Source: Prosapia bicincta
Taxonomy: Eukaryota > Arthropoda > Insecta > Hemiptera > Cercopidae
Direction of reading: 5' to 3'
Length of the DNA stretch: 64,000 nucleotides
Assembly (NCBI GenBank): GCA_036971475.1
Contig: JBAIZL010000001.1
Location: 214,809,575 to 214,873,574 of the forward strand
The notes under the pieces were generated by a model. The model did not search any database, was not told the DNA's origin, and was given only the letters and a program-made list of their open reading frames with translations. This document shows positions 23,701 through 37,500 of the stretch, piece after piece. The translations under genes were made by a program, and so were the position numbers. Numbering within the stretch: the stretch's first letter is position 1; each line of letters begins with the position of its first letter.

Positions 23701-25152
23701 AACCAAAGTTGGACAAATCTTAGATAGCAACCATATTTGCTTTCCACTAGCAAAAACAAAGAATATTGATTGAATGAAAATTTAATAATTTACATCTGTT
23801 TGTACACACTGGCATAATTAAACCAAGGTATAGTGTTGTCAATGGACAATAAGTTAGCTAATGTTGATAGATAGAAAACTTAGTTTTTTTACTCATATAA
23901 TTACAGTCAATACTGTTAACATTTTACTTACTGGAAATAGTGATAATTATTTGTAATTCATATCTTATTTGCTCAAAGGTGTGATTAACACAACTTAATA
24001 ACTCGCATTTGTTATGGTTTAGTTAATAATGAACACATACATAGGTGTTAAATGCCTAAATTATAAATACATGATCAAAAAGTTTGTAGTTTTTCATTTG
24101 TGAAACCTCTGCCTGCTGGATTGTCAGGAGGTAATGCAAACAAAAATTTTCTTCGTACAAAAGTGAACAAATATTGTATGTATTATATGCAATTACAGTA
24201 TAATAGTGTTTGTAACATGTGTTTAAAGGTAATATGTAACTTTACGCCACTAAAATGAAGTGTTGTAAGGTTTTGCATAAATTTCAATGTTAGATAATTT
24301 ATTTCCAAAATTTTTAATTTTTGAGCATTAGCGCCAATTAATTTTGAGTTTTGCACTATTCTTTAGGCATATCTGCATTGTTAAGTTTTTTTTCAATTTT
24401 CATTGTACATTTTTGTGCAGTTTTTATTTTAAAAAAAAATTTCTGTTATTAAATTTTGCTCAAGATCTTACTTTCTTGTGTTTATAAGAAGACATCAAAT
24501 TATATTATGTCAAGAGTCCATCTGTTCATTTTCATAGGTTACAATCGGGAATATGTTTTATGTTTAATCTGTCTCAAAGTTACGTAGATGTCATTAAAAT
24601 GGTTAGATCAATTTGTTTTCTAAATTTTAATATATATATATTTAGGTTAGTTTTGGTTGGTAAAGATTATTTAGATTTTTTGGACTAGGAGACTGACAGA
24701 CTTACCTTGGTAAGAGTCCACTCTGTAGTCTTGAAATAGAAACACATAAAAGCACTTAAACAATGATATATTTCAACCACACAGTGGTATTTGTCAATCG
24801 AAGAGAAAACACAAAAAGAAATATGAGAGAATGAAATAAAAAAAAAAAAAAAAATTATTTCATTCTCTCATATTTCTTTTTGTGTTTTCTCTTCGATTGA
24901 CAAAGACCACTGTGTGGTTGAAATATATCATTGTTTAAGTGCTTTTATGTGCTTCTATTTCAAGACTACAGAGTGGACTCTTACCAAGGTAAGTCTGTCA
25001 GTCTCCTAGTCCAAAAAACTTGATATTTTACGTTATCCATTGTTTTTCCGTTGCACTGACTTTATGAAGTTAATATATTACTATTGTAAGTAATTTTATC
25101 CACCATTAAGTGCAATGATTTTACCTAGTAATTACAATAGTAATATATTAAC

Positions 25153-25224
<72 letters not shown>

Positions 25225-25534
25225 ACTAAATTTTGTGTAAATTGTACATTATATTAAAGGATTTTCCTATATAGTAGAGTATTGGTTATATTGCTTCATT
25301 TTTAAATAATATTTTAATATAATATTTTTGCATTTTCCCTAATATAATACAAAACATAGTTTAACACTTTTAAAATAATAATAATAAAAGAATGATGATA
25401 ATAGGTCATAACAATCAGTCTATTGTAAAATCTTTGTGTGTTTTGTGTGTGTGTGTGTGAGTGTGTGTGTGTGTGTGTGTATGTGTGTGTATGTGTGTGT
25501 GTGTGCGTGTGCGTGTGCGTGTGCGTGCGCGTGC

Positions 25535-25566
<32 letters not shown>

Positions 25567-28500
25567 CAATGACAAAGTCGTCATCATCATCAGTGAGTGT
25601 TACTACTACAAACTGTAACTTACGTCAATTTATGAGTCAATAAATGATTATTTTGTGAGTTGTGTGTATGTTTTTATTTGATTCAACATAACCTCACAAG
25701 CTAAGCTCAAAGAATAGTTGTATGATAAATACTATATCATTCACCAAAATGCATTTGATGTGCGTTGAGTATATCTTGTATTATTTAATCACCACAGCTC
25801 AAAAACAGCTAAAAACTTGTTTACAGTAGGGAGACTTACATCTGTCCAGTAGCTGACTGGATTAGTGAAAACGATTACTCCCAGGGGAAGACAAACATTA
25901 CATAGAAAGTTCTAACTGAGGTCCTCTGAGAGGCATTGACATGAAGTAATAGGGAGACTTACATCTGTCCAGTAGCTGACTGGATTAGTGTAAACGATTA
26001 CTCCCAGGGGAAGACAAACATTACATAGAAAGTTCTAACTGAGGTCCTCTGAGAGGCATTGACATGAAGTAATAGGGAGACTTACATCTGTCCAGTAGCT
26101 GACTGGATTAGTGTAAACGATTACTCCCAGGGGAAGACAAACATTACATAGAAAGTTCTAACTGAGGTCCTCTGAGAGGCATTGACATGAAGTAATAGGG
26201 AGACTTACATCTGTCCAGTAGCTGACTGGATTAGTGTAAACGATTACTCCCAGGGGAAGACAAACATTACATAGAAAGTTCTAACTGAGGTCCTCTGAGA
26301 GGCATTGACATGAAGTAATAGGGAGACTTACATCTGTCCAGTAGCTGACTGGATTAGTGTAAACGATTACTCCCAGGGGAAGACAAACATTACATAGAAA
26401 GTTCTAACTGAGGTCCTCTGAGAGGCATTGACATGAAGTAATAGGGAGACTTACATCTGTCCAGTAGCTGACTGGATTAGTGTAAACGATTACTCCCAGG
26501 GGAAGACAAACATTACATAGAAAGTTCTAACTGAGGTCCTCTGAGAGGCATTGACATGAAGTAATAGGGAGACTTACATCTGTCCAGTAGCTGACTGGAT
26601 TAGTGTAAACGATTACTCCCAGGGGAAGACAAACATTACATAGAAAGTTCTAACTGAGGTCCTCTGAGTGGCATTGACATGAAGTAATAGGGAGACTTAC
26701 ATCTGTCCAGTAGCTGACTGGATTAGTGTAAACGATTACTCCCAGGGGAAGACAAACATTACATAGAAAGTTCTAACTGAGGTCCTCTGAGAGGCATTGA
26801 CATGAAGTAATAGGGAGACTTACATCTGTCCAGTAGCTGACTGGATTAGTGTAAACGATTACTCCCAGGGGAAGACAAACATTACATAGAAAGTTCTAAC
26901 TGAGGTCCTCTGAGAGGCATTGACATGAAGTAATAGGGAGACTTACATCTGTCCAGTAGCTGACTGGATTAGTGTAAACGATTACTCCCAGGGGAAGACA
27001 AACATTACATAGAAAGTTCTAACTGAGGTCCTCTGAGTGGCATTGACATGAAGTAATAGGGAGACTTACATCTGTCCAGTAGCTGACTGGATTAGTGTAA
27101 ACGATTACTCCCAGGGGAAGACAAACATTACATAGAAAGTTCTAACTGAGGTCCTCTGAGAGGCATTGACATGAAGTAATAGGGAGACTTACATCTGTCC
27201 AGTAGCTGACTGGATTAGTGTAAACGATTACTCCCAGGGGAAGACAAACATTACATAGAAAGTTCTAACTGAGGTCCTCTGAGAGGCATTGACATGAAGT
27301 AATAGGGTGACTTACATCTGTCCAGTAGCTGACTGGATTAGTGTAAACGATTACTCCCAGGGGAAGACAAACATTACATAGAAAGTTCTAACTGAGGTCC
27401 TCTGAGAGGCATTGACATGAAGTAATAGGGAGACTTACATCTGTCCAGTAGCTGACTGGATTAGTGTAAACGATTACTCCCAGGGGAAGACAAACATTAC
27501 ATAGAAAGTTCTAACTGAGGTCCTCTGAGAGGCATTGACATGAAGTAATAGGGAGACTTACATCTGTCCAGTAGCTGACTGGATTAGTGTAAACGATTAC
27601 TCCCAGGGGAAGACAAACATTACATAGAAAGTTCTAACTGAGGTCCTCTAAGAGGCATTGACATGAAGTAATAGGGAGACTTACATCTGTCCAGTAGCTG
27701 ACTGGATTAGTGTAAACGATTACTCCCAGGGGAAGACAAACATTACATAGAAAGTTCTAACTGAGGTCCTCTGAGAGGCATTGACATGAAGTAATAGGGA
27801 GACTTACATCTGTCCAGTAGCTGACTGGATTAGTGTAAACGATTACTCCCAGGGGAAGACAAACATTACATAGAAAGTTCTAACTGAGGTCCTCTGAGAG
27901 GCATTGACATGAAGTAATAGGGTGACTTACATCTGTCCAGTAGCTGACTGGATTAGTGTAAACGATTACTCCCAGGGGAAGACAAACATTACATAGAAAG
28001 TTCTAACTGAGGTCCTCTGAGAGGCATTGACATGAAGTAATAGGGAGACTTACATCTGTCCAGTAGCTGACTGGATTAGTGTAAACGATTACTCCCAGGG
28101 GAAGACAAACATTACATAGAAAGTTCTAACTGAGGTCCTCTGAGAGGCATTGACATGAAGTAATAGGGAGACTTACATCTGTCCAGTAGCTGACTGGATT
28201 AGTGTAAACGATTACTCCCAGGGGAAGACAAACATTACATAGAAAGTTCTAACTGAGGTCCTCTGAGAGGCATTGACATGAAGTAATAGGGTGACTTACA
28301 TCTGTCCAGTAGCTGACTGGATTAGTGTAAACGATTACTCCCAGGGGAAGACAAACATTACATAGAAAGTTCTAACTGAGGTCCTCTGAGAGGCATTGAC
28401 ATGAAGTAGTATGACAATACACAATATCAAGAGCACAGTGGTACAATATATTACAATAAAAATATTGAAAAGAACCCCAATACCACAAAAATAATCAAAA

Positions 28501-31500
28501 ATAACAAATAAGACAAGTTACTTAAGATTAAACCCTTATGTACATTTCGATGACCATGTCATCATCATCAGAGGGTCTAGTTACAAAACACAATCTAGCA
28601 CACAAGAAGTTACAAACTAGAATGATGCATCATTCTAGTTTGTAACTTCTTGTGTGCTAGATTGTGTTTTGTAACTAGACCCTCTGATGATGATGACATG
28701 GTCATCGAAATGTACATAAGGGTTTAATCTTAAGTAACTTGTCTTATTTGTTATTTTTGATTATTTTTGTGGTATTGGGGTTCTTTTCAATATTTTTATT
28801 GTAGTATGACAATATTAGAAATAACAGAAAACCATGTTAATCATCATAATGGAGAACCTAACAGAAACAATGCCCTTGAGGAATTTTACAAAATTTTAGA
28901 TATTGAAGGTGTTGTCTTTAAAAAAAAAAAAACAATAATTCATGATTGGGCTAGGAAATCATTAACGTTGGAGATTACATATTTTTTTTTGTAACACACA
29001 GTTATAACATTTTTAAATATTTGTAATTATGTTCTTGTTATACATTTTTAGAACCATAAAGGTCACTATTTCTTTTTATTCTTTCTCTTCTAATAACTAC
29101 CACACTTGTTTTCCTATAATCCTTTCTTGTAGTAATCAGCTACTTCCAATTCTCGTAATAAAAAATTTGGATTGCATAATGTATCAGAAATATTTCACAT
29201 GAATTTAATTTTGCCTATATTATACTTTATACTTTTCCCTTACCATCAGATTATCTGTATATGTATTTTTCATATCTTCTTTTAACTGCCTAAAAAATAG
29301 TAATAAACAGAAATATCCGCAGGTGTAGGAGTATATTCTCACATATAACAAATGTGTACAGTTTTAAAAGATATTAGTTTGTGGAATAAGTTCTATAATA
29401 GAAGGTGTGCCAATATATTTCTATAAGAATGTGTATGAGGTAGAATCAGAAATAAATATTTACTGTAAGATAGAAATCAGAAGGTCAATGCCTTTTTATT
29501 GTTATTTTGACCTAGTATTAATATTCAGTATTTTGTTGCTAGGAATCGATTAGAAATGTATGAAAGATATCGGCTAGATAGAGCTCATTTAGGGCTGCAG
29601 CAGGTTCGTCGAATATTGGAAGATTTACAAAGTCAAATATATGCATTGCATGGAGTTGTTAGAAGCAGAAACACCAGTAGACCGGAATCTGCTCCAGAAA
29701 GTGGATCAAGGAGTGAAACAGAAGCTACTCCAAGGCGACATCGCTTTTCTGGTCATGATGTAGCAGCTGATACATTGACAGATGAAGATTCCGATGGTTC
29801 AGTTAATGACAACCGCCAATGGAGATCAGGTGGGGGATGTAGACGATTCCAAGTCCGTTTATGTCGTCGATACAATAAATTTGTGTCTCAAAACCCAAGA
29901 TCTTTTGTTAAACGTCCTCATTCTGTATGTATATTTAAGTAAGTATTATTAATTAGTTTATCTACTAATACTTTATTGAGCATATGTTTTTCTATCTAAA
30001 TCTCTTTAATTAAATCATCAACGTTTAAGAAGTATAGTTTGAAATTTGAGTGTCTGTGTGCGTGTGTGTGTGAGAGAGAGAGAGCGATCTTTCAAAATGT
30101 CCAGTCCTTCCATTTCCAAGCATTGAACATCAGATTTATTTTGAAGAGGAAGGGCTTGAGAGGAAGTCTCTTGACTAGTAAAAAGCTATTGTTTTTAAAT
30201 TCCTTCTATTGAGCTTACACTCTTCTAATATATATCTTGTATAAATTTTCAATCGTTAATAAAATATGTTTTCATTCATCCAATCAAATTCAAATACACT
30301 TTTTGAAACTTATAGTGGATCAGAATTGATGTTGATACAGTTTTTTTTTCAAATAATAAATTATAAAAATTTGGAGGGTCTAAGTGGGATTTAAACTGAG
30401 TATCTTCATGCGATTTGGCACCAAGCCAACTTTCCCATAACTAGAAATGTACTTCTCAAAGATGTATATGAATTTTTCTTTTGCCCCCATCTGGTTGTCG
30501 TCGATACTTCCATTGAACAACCTTAAATTGTTGCCATGGTTACCACACAATATCATAAATAATACTCTAGGATTAAAATTGAATGAAAAGAATAAAATAA
30601 ACAAACTGGATTAACAGTATCGAACCCTGCTTCACAAACATACAATGCGAAAGGAAAGCAAAAAGAAACCACAACGCAAGCGACAAAAAAAAAATAATAA
30701 AGCGTGTAGATAGTACAAACAAAAATAATAGTCCAACACCATATATAGAGGGGGAAATGGAAATTATTCTGACATATATATATACTAATTTATACTACTG
30801 TGATTGTAATCATAAAATTTAAAAAAACTAAAAAATCTCTCGGTTGATTTAAGTAGGAATTGACTTTGAAAAAATTTTTATGTTACTAATTTTGTATTTA
30901 AAAATAATAAATGATTTCATCTAATGAATTAAGTTATCCCAATAAAAGAATAATGGAATGAAATATGAACATAGAATATTACTCTTAGACCATGTGATAA
31001 TAGAATTTCTCACATACCTACCTCTTCGAAAATTGTAATATTCAATGAAATGGAATTACTAGACCTTTCGAAAGCCTGCTTGCAAAAACATGCAATTAAA
31101 ATTTTTGTGGATGTACTTGTAGTGTGTAAATAATAAGTGTATCCAGAAAAACAGTGTTTTTATAATTAAGATTAAAACCTAGATATAGGTTTAACCACAG
31201 CTGGTCTAAATATCATAATAAATGACTGCAGGTTTGATGTTGGAAACATAAATATAGATAGGTCGGCAGCATAGGACACTGCTAGTCATGTCACAACTTC
31301 AATGACTGTTAAAACACAAAAATAATTTTACTTCTCTCTAATTGCAACACCTCACAACTGATGGGGGGGGGGTATCATACCAGTGGTTTACTAGAGAACC
31401 TCAATATTAGATAACTCCATTTAAAATCGCAACATCATATAACTCCATTCACTTTCTCTCTGAAATACTTTTTTCTTTAAAAAAAAAAAAAAAAACAAAT

Positions 31501-34500
31501 ATCCAAGTTATAATAATTGAATAATGATATAATCTAAACACGCTGTATTTTTACTGGGGAGCTTTAAGAGAAATAACGGGGAGGTAGTCCTTACGAAGTT
31601 TCCCAGTGAAGGAGAACCTTTGCTAGGAAATAAGAGAATTGGTCTTGAGTAACATTGATTCATTTATTTCTATCATTATGTTCAACCTGCTTCAAGAATG
31701 AGTAATTTTGTTAAGCGTGTGTAAGTGTAGAATGAGGTATTATTATGGTTTTAAATAGATGGAAATGACCTTGGCTATAGACTTGCAAGATTTGACTACC
31801 AATGCATTTGATAATGGTAGTAATATCATTGACAGTAAAAAAATATTATAAAATCTACACACAATCAAGGTTGCAACGCTGTTAGCAAGATTTTGTCATA
31901 TGAAAGTTGTATTATTTTCATTTACAGACATTGTAATAAGTCCAAAAAATCTAGATTTTATAATCTGTAATATAATCTTTTATATTATAATTCAAAATAT
32001 AGTCTATATTGTGTTATTAGAAATATTTCCTCAATTTTGTAAATAGCAACCATTGAACTTTAAATTTTATCAAATATTCGTTCTATTAATTCGTCTTATT
32101 TTTATTAATTCTGATATATAAGAATCTAACATTCTGAATAGCTTAGTGTTAATGCTGTGAATACAGATAGTCCAACAGCTCAACATGTTGCTAGTCACAA
32201 TATCCTGTCTCTTGATAATTAGTATACCACAAAGATAATCACCCTTCCCCCCCACCATTTCAACCCCTTGGAATAAAGAAGTTGAGAATGGCAATATCAG
32301 TAGAACACCGAATCAAGATAACTTTTCATATTACGCCAACGACGCACATTCGCTTTGTTTACTGTAAACTGTACCAGCTTCATGATTTCCGAACTTTTTG
32401 GGACATAAAATAACCTTACACCTAAATTATGCATCATATGTGAAACGTTTTTCCATGGTGACCAAATGGCTAACAGAGTGCAACTAAGCTACATTACAGC
32501 TACACGTAGGCCTACTAAGATGTTCGGGCAGGGTGATAGTCTATTTACCAAGAAAATGGATGAGTCATTTCCTGTTATTGATGCTTATTGAGGGTCCGTT
32601 TTCTAATGTATGGCGAAATCGACTGAAGACTAAAATATTTCCTCAATAACTATTTCTGTTTACTCGTGTGTACCTGCCACCTAGTACCTCAAATTTAAGA
32701 TGCACTTGAAATTTTTGCCCCTCATTTCGTGAAAAAAGTGCGTCTTAAATTCGTAGCAATACGGTATATATATTGGAAATCTAAAACACTTTCGATAATA
32801 TTTGGAGATCTGGATATTCCACAAATATTAGTTCTTTTCTGTCAGAATTACTGAATTTATAATCAGTCTTTATCTGTATCATAAAATCTGGCAGGATTAT
32901 ACCAAGGAAAGTCTGACAGTTCCCAATCTAATTCAAAAAATCTCAAATATGTTTTTAGCTTTACCAGAATTAACCTAGAAGAGTATACATAGAGCATTTG
33001 AAAAAAAAAAACAGAACAACTCGGTCTAGTAAATATAGGTAAAAATATGTCATTTTCCATCTGGTTTCCATTTATATTTTTGATAAAATAAATTATGTGA
33101 ATTGATAAACTTATTTTGATGAAATTTGGTCCATTTTTCTGCTTCACAAGATAAGGATATGTGAAAAACACCAAAACTTTATAGTGGGGGACATAATATA
33201 TTATTAAAAAATAATACCTTATTTTATAAATTTGGATGAGAAATTTGAGATGTACAATTAGGTGTGATGTTAATAATGGGAAAATATTGAAATATTGATT
33301 ATAAATCATAACCTACAATTGCTTTAATTTAAATATCTATTACATATAATTTTCAAACAGCTGTTGCTTAAACAGATCTGCTGATTGATGTTTTTAATAA
33401 TTGCGAATAATGTCATTTTAACCATTGTTGTAAAATTTGTCTCACAATTTGCCTTTTCTGATCATCTACTTCTATTTCCCACTTTCTAATCCATAGTTTT
33501 TTAAGGTGTTTTTTTTAAATCAGATTTTGTATCTAAGAAATATATTTATTTTACTTAGACCTAAAGATGGACCATTAAGATTTTGCCAGTTTCAATCACA
33601 ACAGAATAATAGAAGGCCAACGTCATCTGGAACTTCCTCTCCACAGCAGGTAGAATTCTTTTTACTGTTATGTCTTTAGTTATTAATATTCTTCATATTA
33701 GCTCTGGTTACAACAACTTGACAAAAGTAGTCAGTAATAAAAATCTTCAATAACAATTTTATTGCAATTAAATAAACCTTGCTTTATGCAATTATTTATT
33801 GTCATAGAAATACAATAAAAATAATGCTTTGAAGACCTTGCAACGCTGGTCAAGGGAAATTTTGTGCTGCAGGTTGCCAGTTACCCACGTTATGAAATAG
33901 ATTAAATGAAAAAGGGCAACCTCTTTGTGTTGCTGAATTGTAATATTACTTCATTATTATTTTGTGTGTGTTAAATATGTTTTTAGTGGTGTATCAAAAT
34001 GTTAGTTATAGTGTGTTGAAGAATTCACTCTATAATTGCAGTGTTTTGTTGTGTAATATCTCAGCATTATAATGTTACACAAATCCATATTTCTAACTTT
34101 ATAAAATAAAATGTTTGTTTGAAATATTATATTCAAACGTATAACAATGATATATTATAATATCATCGGTATAAAAACAATGGTAAACATTTAGTTTCAG
34201 ACTGTATAAATTAGATGTATTGCGTAAACAATCAGTTATAAATTATACTTTGTATTTATGGGTTAAGCCAGGGGTTACCAAAGGGTACACCTCAGCGACC
34301 TGGGGTGCCAAGCATCATTGTCGTGGGCACAGTAGAATGCATTAGAATTGAATTTATAAATTAAAAATATTGTAATGATCTGTGGTTGAGTGAGTTTCAT
34401 GGCCGTGTTTGTTCTGTGTTAAAATCAAAGTACAGTAGAGTCTCAAAACGTCGAGTCTTGATTTTGCGAGCTTCTGTTAAATTTTAACCTATTTCTATTT

Positions 34501-37500
34501 CATATCTGTTTGAAAGGAAATTCAAATTATTTACTATAAGACATTGAACTGTCACATCCCGATGAAGATCAACTGCGCTCTGATGATACCCATGCTGTAT
34601 TTCTATCTGAAAATGTTACGAGCCTAATCCAGTCAATAGATCAGGGTTTTCTGGAATGTGTGGAACAAAATACACTCGTTGCCTTTTACAATCTGTCTTG
34701 GAACCGACTGAAAGGAAAGGAAAGGAAGCATCTTAGGCTTTCTAAAAAAAATTACAGTCAAGGGAGTTGTATACTGGATAGTGGAATCATGGAACAAAAT
34801 AAAAGAATAAAAATTCGTAAGTCGTGGAATAAATCCTGAGTCATAATAAAACTGTCGACTATGTCATTGATCCACAAAAAGAAACAGATTTGACATTTCT
34901 TACCAAGAAACTTCCAGGTTGTGAAAATGTCGATGATATGGACGTACATCATTGGATGAGTAAGGACGAATGTAAGTAAGTAACAATAACACAGGTTACG
35001 ACTATTAAAATGGTACAGGAAACTACTGAAGGTAATGATGACTAGAATAAAGATGAAGGTTTGAACATGAAGGTACATGACAGTATGAGAAGGAAAAATT
35101 AGTCACGGTGAAGAAACAGCTGTATTGAAGAACAGACACCACACCAACAGATGTGCTTCTGCTAAGACGACTATGCAACACCATAGCACGAAAACCATCT
35201 GATAAGAAGACACTAGATAACTTTTTCCCAAAAATGTAGCAATTGTGATGAACAATCCAAAGCAACATTAAATTTATGTACATAATGTAATCAATGCAGT
35301 TCTATAAACGTATTTTGTGCATTCTTAATTATAATATTAGGGTTCATTAGAACCCCTATTTTTTCAAATGTACAGAAATGGGTTTCCGTGTAATTCGGTA
35401 ATGTGAGGTGGTCTCGATCCCGTCTAAATCGAACTATCGAGACTCTTCTGTATATTGCTAAACGTTACATTGAAAAGAAAATATAAGTTGCTTTATCAAA
35501 AATAGCCCTAATATATGATAAGGATATACAAACTCGTACCTCCAACTAAATTAGACAATGTGAATTGTTTTATTTTAGACATACTAAGAATTGTTTGTAA
35601 AGATAACTTTCATTTTATTTGTGATTCTACACAATGTTATATTAGCAGTAAAATTGTTAAACTATCTTTCTTAAGAGTGAGGAGCTCACTGTGAGTGATT
35701 AAGCGTAGTGATGTTAAAACACTATGTTTCAAGTACGAATTTTTATATTTATAGAATGTCTAATACTTTAAATGAACAAAAAAATCTTGTGAGTGGATAT
35801 CTCATATCTATACCACAATTTAATTAATTGCATAATTGTTCTAATTTGTTAACTTTCTAGTCAGGCAGATAAAATATTTTAACACGGGTGCAATTAGAAA
35901 ATAATTTTCATTTGTCTAATTTTTCTTTATTTTGGAACTCATGATTAATTAATTTCTTGATTTGTATTATTCTTAAAATGTGTCTTTCTTTGGAACATAC
36001 CTCTTAGTAATTCAATGATAATGCACATAACCTTTGCAGGTTAACTATAAATTATGTAACATTCAACTGCAATATTCAACATCTATCGTAAATAGTGTAT
36101 AATATAGCTTTAGAAATATTCCTAAATAATTAATGGTTTATATTCACTAATAAGTATGTTATGTTTTACTTCCAGAAATGAAATAATACATAATCTATTA
36201 TTATTGTATGTAGAAAGATAATTTTTTATCTAACCCAACATATCTTATACATTCTTATCAGAAATTTGTGCACTATCAAGTAATACAGTAAAATAAATGT
36301 CTTTATATTTACATCTCCATTACAAACTCATACAAATTTTCAACTTCCATTCACGCAATTTGTGTTTGTTGACTTACAACTGAAAATTTTTTTTTGTATT
36401 TGCATGTATTTTAGATCTTATTTTAACTAAAATATTTGACTTATAGACTATGGAAAATATGTAAAAAATTATACATACACCTTATGATTAGGTTGTGTGA
36501 TTTTTACTCGCTTTTTTTATGGTAAAACTTTTTTCTCCATATAAACAATATAACATTAGCTTTTAGAGTATAAAAATTATAAGCTATGTTTTAAAAATAG
36601 TACTTTTCTTTTATTGTTCATAACTAAATTCTTAGTATTTTTACTCCCTATTATGAGATCACAAAACCATATTATACTTTTTAAAGTTTACGCTAATGTT
36701 TCAGTTTTGCTTCATGAAATGAATAAATTCCAACTAATACACTTCTCTGTGAAACCCAAAGACATTTTCTTTGTATAAAATTTTACACATTTAGCTATCT
36801 TATAAATATTTTTATCCTTTAGGATAGTTTTTCCCAAAAGTATATTTTTTATACAAATAGTTCAACATTTGTTTTATGAAAATAAATTTTTACTAGTAAA
36901 ATATCTAAATTTTGAATGTTTGAAAGTATTTTTGTAAGAAGAAAACCCATGTGTTAGAATATGATATAAATTCCTTATAATAATAATTTTTATTTTATTA
37001 GAGTAAAAAATCTTTGTTGATAGTTACCAATGATTTAAATTTTTTTTTTTCTGACTGGCTGAAAGTAAGATTCTACTGGATAAGAGTAATGATTGCTATT
37101 GCAAAATTCTACAAAACAAGAATTTCTTCACTATTCTGAATAAATAAAACAAATTAAAAACATAAAATTATATTTATAAATTGTTAAAAACGTTAAACAA
37201 TCAGCCAATTTTTTTAGGAAAAATTCAATAAATTTACATTGAAGTTCGAGAATTAAAATGTTAAGATAATTTTTAATGATTGCAGGCAACCACAAGTGAG
37301 AAGTTCCTCAGTGAAAGGGGAGAAGCATCTTCTAGTCATGTGTCTGGTGAAACAAGTACAGGCACAAGCGAGGAACCATCTTCAGTCCGTGGAGTTAAAC
37401 GTAAATCTAATGATTCCGAACCTTTATTTAGGCCTAGACCTTCCTCTTCTGCTGGTTCCGGTCCCAGTACTGCTTCTCAACAACCTTCAAATATTGTTTC

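Larger units (their letters stand above)
28406..28814. mobile_element. Foldback element with 176-bp arms and a hammerhead in each arm
   Basis: Arms 28452-28627 and 28628-28803 are complementary with no spacer, the centre being aatgatg/catcatt. The whole is flanked by a 14-bp direct repeat, gtagtatgacaata, at 28406-28419 and 28801-28814; the right repeat overlaps the arm by three bases. The arms contain type I hammerhead motifs, as found in terminal repeats of Penelope-like elements and in animal retrozymes. No ORF is present. Whether it is a PLE end pair or a retrozyme dimer in inverted form cannot be told from this copy. Confidence 0.8.

Noticed and set aside
25436..25643. Cys/Val- and Arg/Val-rich open frames
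   Set aside because: They are translations of a (GT)n microsatellite.
25827..28409. CRISPR-like array
   Set aside because: Units are contiguous tandem repeats without unique spacers, in a eukaryotic intron.
29832..29840. Alternative donor cag/gtgggg inside AMBRA1 exon b
   Set aside because: The consensus gtaagt at 29939 keeps the phase to exon c, and the sequence between reads as a sensible basic segment.
32863..33309. 148-residue minus-strand frame
   Set aside because: Phe/Ile/Tyr-rich translation of AT-rich sequence overlapping a PLE remnant; no family resemblance.
34267..34430. hAT element starting at ccaggggttacc
   Set aside because: No matching inverted end or 8-bp duplication was found.
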